This document shows, piece after piece, positions 56,952 to 64,000 of a stretch of 64,000 nucleotides of DNA. The notes under the pieces were generated by a model. It worked only from the letters and a program-made list of their open reading frames with translations, did no database searches and was not told the DNA's origin. Numbering within the stretch: the stretch's first letter is position 1; every line of letters starts with the position of its first letter. The DNA comes from Biscogniauxia marginata (taxonomy: Eukaryota > Ascomycota > Sordariomycetes > Xylariales > Xylariaceae). The position numbers and the translations under genes were made by a program. The stretch spans positions 372,001 through 436,000 of the forward strand of contig MU404057.1 of NCBI GenBank assembly GCA_022695795.1. Reading direction: 5' to 3'.

Positions 56952-57697
56952 GATTTATCCTTCGAAAGAGGCGAGAGTTTGCGAAGTGCACAAAAGGACA
57001 CAGGGCGGTTGTTGTCATGCAGCAATCACCCGGTGAAAGCACAGAACGGCGATGCGGCGCATTAAATACCCATAGGTTGCTGAGATAGTATAAGGCAGGT
57101 ATTAGGTAGGCGGTTCAGCAATCTTTCCGGTAGTTGTCGCGATAAGGAGGATCTAAGGATCACAGCAACGGGGTCGGGTCCTTTTTTTTTAATGGTTTCC
57201 AATACCAAAAAGTAAACATGACCATTAAACAAATACCTACACTAAGGTAAGGTAGCCACATTTCATCCTTTTCACCAGCCACAACATACCTAGGTACCCG
57301 CTGCGGAAGGATGGTGCATGGACCATCGATCTCCAGCCACGGACTGCTACCTTAGCTATGCATAGGTACCTAGGTACGTACCTAAAACACGCTTCGGCAA
57401 GCACCTACCGGACCTTTCTGTGTGCTATCTTATTATTTCGTAGAGTCGTCTTTGCTAGCAACTGCATCAACCGTTCGTTTCCTTGACAACTTTTCCTTCC
57501 ACCTACACCAACCAAGCACTCGAATCAACCCCGACGGCTCCTCGCATCTTCCATCTGGCACATCTCTCAACTTTGCGGTCGCGTATCAGCAGCTTAGAGC
57601 CGTTTCTTTAGCTGTGCTGTTTTTTTACCAAATACCCCAGACTCCCTTTCTACCGTCTACCTCCAACCTCGTCCAGACTGTGTCGGAAGGCCCAAAT
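56952..57697. promoter_or_regulatory. Divergent promoter of BRL1 and IWS1
   Basis: 746 bp separate the two start codons. ATACCTAGGTACCC at 57286-57298 and GGTACCTAGGTACGTACCT at 57364-57382 are palindromic variants of the CCTAGG motif. A T run lies near 57182-57190. A CT-rich stretch before the IWS1 ATG is probably its 5' UTR. Confidence 0.5.
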
Positions 57698-59081
57698 ATG
57701 TCTGACAACGACTCACCTGCGGGCTCTCCCGCCCGTGGCCAGAACCTCAACGAAGAGGAGGCGAACGGCCAGCCTAGAGATTCAGGCGACTACGATGCCG
57801 CTTCGGACAAAGACTCGGATGCCCTGTCGGAAATCGACGAGGATCAATTCGATGACTACGATCCTTCGGCCGTCCGCATTGAAGAGAGACCTGTCGATAT
57901 CGACGAGGATGTTGCGCGCACCTTGAAGGCTTCCAAGAGGAAGGGAACTGCTACCAAGAAGCCGAAGGAGGGCCGCCGGGAGAAGAAACGAGCACGAGAT
58001 CGCGACGATAATGACGGTGCTGACGGCGAGATCCTCACCACCAAGCGGGCTCGCAAGACAGGGGGCGGTGGTAGTAAAAAGCCCTCTCCCGAGCCTGAGA
58101 TTGAGGAGAACCTCACACCCGAAGAGAGGCGACGAAGGGCTATCAATCGTGCTGCCACAAAGGAAACAAAACCAAAGACCACGAGACGTAAGCGGAAAGA
58201 CGAAGAGGTAAGTTGTTATGCCCGTCTCCCAAGCTATTGATAGAAGCTTAGGACACTGACCCTTGTCCCTTCTAGGATCTTGAAGATGAGTTGGATGAAA
58301 AGATTGCCGATCTCAAGGTTCGCATGGAGAATGCCTGTCAAGCCGACAATGCTGCCCGTGAAGCAGGCCAACCTGCCATCCACAAGCTCAAGCTCCTGCC
58401 TGAGGTCATGTCCTTACTCAACCGCAACAACAACCAAGCTGCGGTCGTCGATCCGGATACCAACTTCCTGCAGCACGTCAAGTTCTTCCTCGAACCCCTC
58501 AATGACGGCTCACTGCCCGCCTACAATATCCAGCGCGACATCTTCCAGGCCCTGATCCGACTACCTATAGAAAAGGAGACGTTGCGATCGAGTGGCATTG
58601 GTAAAGTCGTTTTGTTCTACACCAAGAGCAAGAGACCCGAGATTGGCATCAAGCGCATGGCGGAGCGTCTGCTGGGCGAGTGGAGCAGACCTATCCTCAA
58701 CCGCACCGACGACTACAAGAAGCGCCACGTCGAGACGAGGGACTTTGACTATCAGTATGTATTCTCTGTGAATTTTATTTCTGGTCCTCTCCTCACTAAC
58801 CGTCCCCCAGGGCTGCCAAGATGCGCCAGGCTGCTGGCTCGAGCCAGCTCACTCTTACCCAGCGCCCGGCGTCTCAGAGTCTTCGCGACTTAGAGCGCGA
58901 GAGGATCCTCGCTCCTGCGAACGCGAGCAACCGCGCTCGCGTGGTCGGTCTACCTCAGGCCTATACCATTGCCCCGCGCAGCACGTTCGATCCATCTCGT
59001 GGCCCGGATCACCGCCCCATCGGTTCTAGTGGTCTTGAGGCGTTCCGCAAGATGACTCAGAAGGGGAAGAAGAAGGGTTAG
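57698..59081 (+). CDS. Transcription elongation factor IWS1/SPN1
   Basis: Three exons, 57698-58207, 58276-58754 and 58811-59081, with introns of 68 and 56 bp; product 419 aa. The first 170 aa are acidic then basic (SEIDEDQFDDYDPSAVRIEE, KRARDRDDNDG). The conserved TFIIS N-terminal (LW) domain occupies about 195-330: HKLKLLPEVMSLLNRNNNQA, LPAYNIQRDIFQALIRLPIE, SGIGKVVLFYTKSKRPEIG, RMAERLLGEWSRPILNR. This is the signature of IWS1/SPN1, which binds SPT6 and elongating RNA polymerase II in the nucleus. The C-terminus (RPASQSLRDLERERILAP) is typical. The ATG at 57698 is the first in an open frame that starts at GTG. Divergent with BRL1; a 123-nt foldback starts 85 nt after its stop. Confidence 0.95.
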
Positions 59082-59165
59082 AGGCGCTAGGTTGTTCCCT
59101 CTTTGTTGAGATGTTCCGTCAAGCAGATATAAGCACGAGGCTTCGTCATCCGAGATTCCTATATC

Positions 59166-59288
59166 CCCATCTAAGATTCCTACGCCAAAAAAACACCACA
59201 GATCTACGGTCTGTTACTATTTCAAACTTTGAAATGGGTGCATACTGTAGATCTATTAATGTTTATTGGTCTGGGAATCTTAGATGGG
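59166..59288 (+). repeat. 123-nt symmetrical foldback after IWS1
   Basis: The two arms mirror exactly around base 59227. Outer arm CCCATCTAAGATTCC (59166-59180) pairs perfectly with 59274-59288. AGATCTAC (59200-59207) pairs with GTAGATCT (59247-59254). The tip ATTTCAAA/TTTGAAAT (59219-59226, 59228-59235) is a perfect palindrome. By hand count about 46 of 61 positions are Watson-Crick pairs and 5 are G-T. It could be a miniature inverted-repeat element or a hairpin RNA in the IWS1 3' region. Confidence 0.7.
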
Positions 59289-59693
59289 TAGGAAACTACG
59301 GAACCAACGAATGCAGATGGGTAATATTGCATGTTTACGTGTCACGGAGTTCAGGTCGCAGCATCACTTTTTTTTATAATTTACGCCATGGGAACATACC
59401 CACCAAAGGGCACATGGCGTGAAAAGGACCCTTCCTAGTCAAGAGATTTATCTCGCGTAGATGATCCTTGTGGCTTGCTGGTAGTGTAGAGTAAAACTAC
59501 ATAAAATAGGTCTTATGGGACAAAAGGCCGATACAGGTTGTAATTTCTACACAAAATCTACCATAGATTCCTCAACGTGATTTGAGCCTCTTGGAGACAC
59601 ATCCGATGTTAGCAGGACTAAATTTTAGATACAGAATTCTCTCTACGTAGGTACGTAACAAATATTCTCAGGTATAATCGCTCTTTCTTACCA

Positions 59694-59710
59694 CTGTCTG
59701 TCTGTCTGTC
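59694..59710 (+). repeat. CTGT microsatellite
   Basis: Four tandem CTGT units with one trailing C, in the IWS1/SRPK convergent gap. Confidence 0.7.
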
Positions 59711-60231
59711 TAGCTAGGTGGGTACCTATTTTGTCATATCACTGTGTCTCTTACGTGTGTTCTCCCGTGCAGAATGTCTTTAAATACCATCCTTGCATAT
59801 AGGATTAGGATAGTTTGTAATTTGAAAGAGCGAGGGAAGAAAAGAGGAAGAGGGACAAGAATGATGCGAGAAACCTAGGTTAGGAAAGTGAAAACTGACA
59901 ATGGCGATAATGCCTACATCAAAGTAAGTAAGCAAAGTCTTGAGTAGGAGGGTTGACGGTCGGGTGCATATATAAAGAATATAACCGTAGATAGACAGGA
60001 CATGAGAGGCGAAGGGCCTCTTTTGATATAATAACACTTCTTACCTGTATAGGTACTTGATGCATATCCGGAACGTACGGTATGCCTGTAGGAATATAGA
60101 TGGCTACGTCAACTTATATATAGTAATAATTTTTTTTATCTCAATATGTTCTCGATTCACCATATATCTCATATCCCTCATCGTCCAGACACTCCCAAAC
60201 ATTGCTTTTATATACTTACTTCTCCACCCAC

Positions 60232-60252
60232 CCATCCATCCATCCATCCATC
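60232..60252 (+). repeat. CATC microsatellite
   Basis: About five tandem CATC units. Confidence 0.7.
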
Positions 60253-60949
60253 GACCTACATTCTTACTCACCTCCTTCTCCTCTTATCCCACCCACGACT
60301 ACAGCGGCATACTCAACTCGAATGTGCCTACGCGCACGTATGCCACTCGACTGTAGCTTATAATCGATACTCACCTTCATATTCAACAACTTACCTAAGG
60401 CATCATAATACCGACTGTACTAGGCTTGGCAGCAGCAGATACTTATAGAAAGGCAAGTGTGGTCTCAAACACGAATCAAATAATCAGTCAAATCAAACAA
60501 CAATGCTCTTCAAATGCAGTAGCTTCTGTATATTTATTTGGACTCCGACAATAAGGGCATAGTAAATCGTAGACAAGGGGTCAGGTTAGTGGTCAAGGTG
60601 AGGAGGAAAGGCAATATGTTGGCCGGGAGAATCAACAACCACTCCCTGGGAGGAACTTTTTCCTAGTAACCCCAGAACTATAGCAAGAAAACCCCCGGGG
60701 CTTTCCACACACCTTCGTCATCTATTCCATCCCGTCCATTAAGCAGGGGTTGGGCGGGAGAAAGGAAAGGAAAAAGAAATCAGAAGAAAAGCAAGTCTAC
60801 AGAATGCCCTTTGCTTTTCTCTTTTCCACCCTCGCCATGAGTCTGAATCGTTTCTCTCATCACTGGTCTAATCTTCCACCACAAGATGGCAACTCCACAG
60901 CGATCTTCAGACCCGGATGCTAGAGGGAAATCTTGTAGACGCAACGCGT

Positions 60950-63049
<2,100 letters not shown>

Positions 63050-63778
63050 TTAGTATAAGGGGAAGACAGCCAGCAGAAGACAGTGGTAAAATTATGAATG
63101 TGTGGCGTCAGTGCAGATGGTTCTAAGATTGATAAGGAAAGAATAAAACAAAATCAAGAATAAAAATAAAATAAAAATAAAAATAATGACACGCCGCCCA
63201 GCAATAGCGGCAGTGCGAATTGCAACCAGCGCAAGCAAGTTGTGGTATGAAAGCGTGAGTGGCGGGCTACCAGCATTTGACCCTTGGCCGATGCTATGGC
63301 GGCCCGAGACAACAGATGGGGACGCCAAATGGAGGAGACTTGATCCTTTGTGCGCCGTGCCCACGGTGGGGAACAGAAAGTTGTGTACGTAAGGTAGAGA
63401 CGAGGGGAAGGTTGAGTTAGGACTGTTTGAACCTTTTCTTCATCATGGTAGCCATGGCTTCGACTTCGTCCAGCGCGCATTCACAGGTCGACGAGACCAA
63501 AGCAGAGATTATCGAATCCGGGCAGGGGAGTAGGATGAGGAGTGTTGGGATATGGTTATTTCAAGGCGATGGGGGGGCAGCGAAGCGAGATGAAGAAAAA
63601 ATGTACAGGTGACTTGGAAAGGAGGACGAGTGCAGGCCGGTGTCGAAAGCCTGAGCCAACACGAGGCGGGACACAGACAGACAGGGACAAGTCAGCTGTC
63701 AGAGGGCAATAATGGCTTGCATGTATGTACCTCTCTTAATGCCGGGGATGAGCGATAATTGCAGACCAGCAACAGGAC

Positions 63779-63805
63779 GGGCAGCGGACAGCGGGCAGCG
63801 GACAG
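63779..63805 (+). repeat. GGGCAGCGGACA tandem repeat
   Basis: About two copies of a GGGCAGCGGACA unit in a row, the second followed by GGAG. Confidence 0.6.
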
Positions 63806-63885
63806 GAGAACAAGAGGGTGAAGAATGGGCGGGAGAACAAGAACAAGGATGAGGCGGTGATGATCATCTCCTCCCTCTGTCTCCT

Positions 63886-63928
63886 CAGGTTCAGGTTCAG
63901 GTTCAGTCAGGTTCAGTCAGGTTCAGGT
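63886..63928 (+). repeat. GGTTCA tandem repeat
   Basis: CAGGTTCAGGTTCAGGTTCA followed by two GTCAGGTTCA units; a short minisatellite-like array. Confidence 0.7.
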
Positions 63929-64000
63929 ACTTTTCCTCTCTCACTCGCCCCCGTCTCCCCTCTTGTCTTCCATTCCCTCACAGAGCCCGTGGCAGTATTT

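Larger units (their letters stand above)
59082..60949. other. Convergent intergenic region with foldback and microsatellites
   Basis: 1.87 kb between the 3' ends of IWS1 (+) and the SRPK gene (-). It contains the foldback at 59166-59288, a CTGT repeat (59694-59710) and a CATC repeat (60232-60252). Plus-strand frames around 60057-60448 are low-complexity and have no motif. No gene is supported. Confidence 0.55.

Noticed and set aside
60057..60448. Two 99-100 codon plus-strand frames rich in Ser, Thr, Pro and His
   Set aside because: They run through a CATC microsatellite and low-complexity sequence, so they are unlikely to be genes.

Overview
The window looks like a piece of a filamentous ascomycete chromosome (Pezizomycotina, probably Sordariomycetes; class-level placement is my inference). 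Evidence: most genes carry 1-8 short spliceosomal introns (about 46-185 bp) with GTAAGT/GTGAGT-type donors. There are two zinc-cluster (Zn2Cys6) regulators, F-box-like proteins, fungal MFS carriers and a Kex2-type secreted protein. Conserved single-copy fungal genes (SLT11, MZM1, zuotin, BRL1/BRR6, IWS1/SPN1, an SR-protein kinase) sit between AT-rich gaps. I assembled 23 intact protein genes from exon frames, splice signals and conserved motifs, plus one probably frameshifted gene, one clear pseudogene and two weak gene fragments. I found no rRNA, tRNA, CRISPR array or complete transposon.

Layout. 0-25 kb is sparse and accessory: a membrane-anchored sulfotransferase-like protein, an MFS carrier, an SDR oxidoreductase, a 30-cysteine protein, an AtuA-like (DUF1446) protein facing a Zn2Cys6 regulator tail to tail, a secreted two-module protein and a nine-exon conserved gene with an apparent 1-nt frameshift. 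26-37 kb is denser: an F-box-like protein, a polyamine-type MFS carrier, then the housekeeping block SLT11, MZM1, zuotin, then a second F-box-like protein. 37-50 kb is accessory again: a decayed gene, a divergent SRPK-like kinase facing an unknown gene, a GST and an FAD monooxygenase on the same strand, and unknown proteins. 51-63 kb returns to conserved genes: a large zinc-cluster activator, BRL1 head to head with IWS1, and a canonical SRPK.

How the genes may work together. AtuA-like plus Zn2Cys6 may be a small catabolic gene and regulator pair. GST plus FAD monooxygenase could be a detoxification or secondary-metabolite pair. The core genes act in nuclear envelope/NPC assembly (BRL1), transcription elongation (IWS1), splicing (SLT11, SRPK), ribosome-associated folding (zuotin) and mitochondrial biogenesis (MZM1).

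Most interesting non-coding structures: a symmetrical 123-nt foldback just after IWS1, a compound hairpin after the first MFS gene, mutually exclusive hairpins upstream of the AtuA-like gene, a TATA-plus-hairpin element present twice, and recurrent GGTACCTAGGTACC-type palindromes near promoters of conserved genes. All calls are from reading the sequence; no database search was run.
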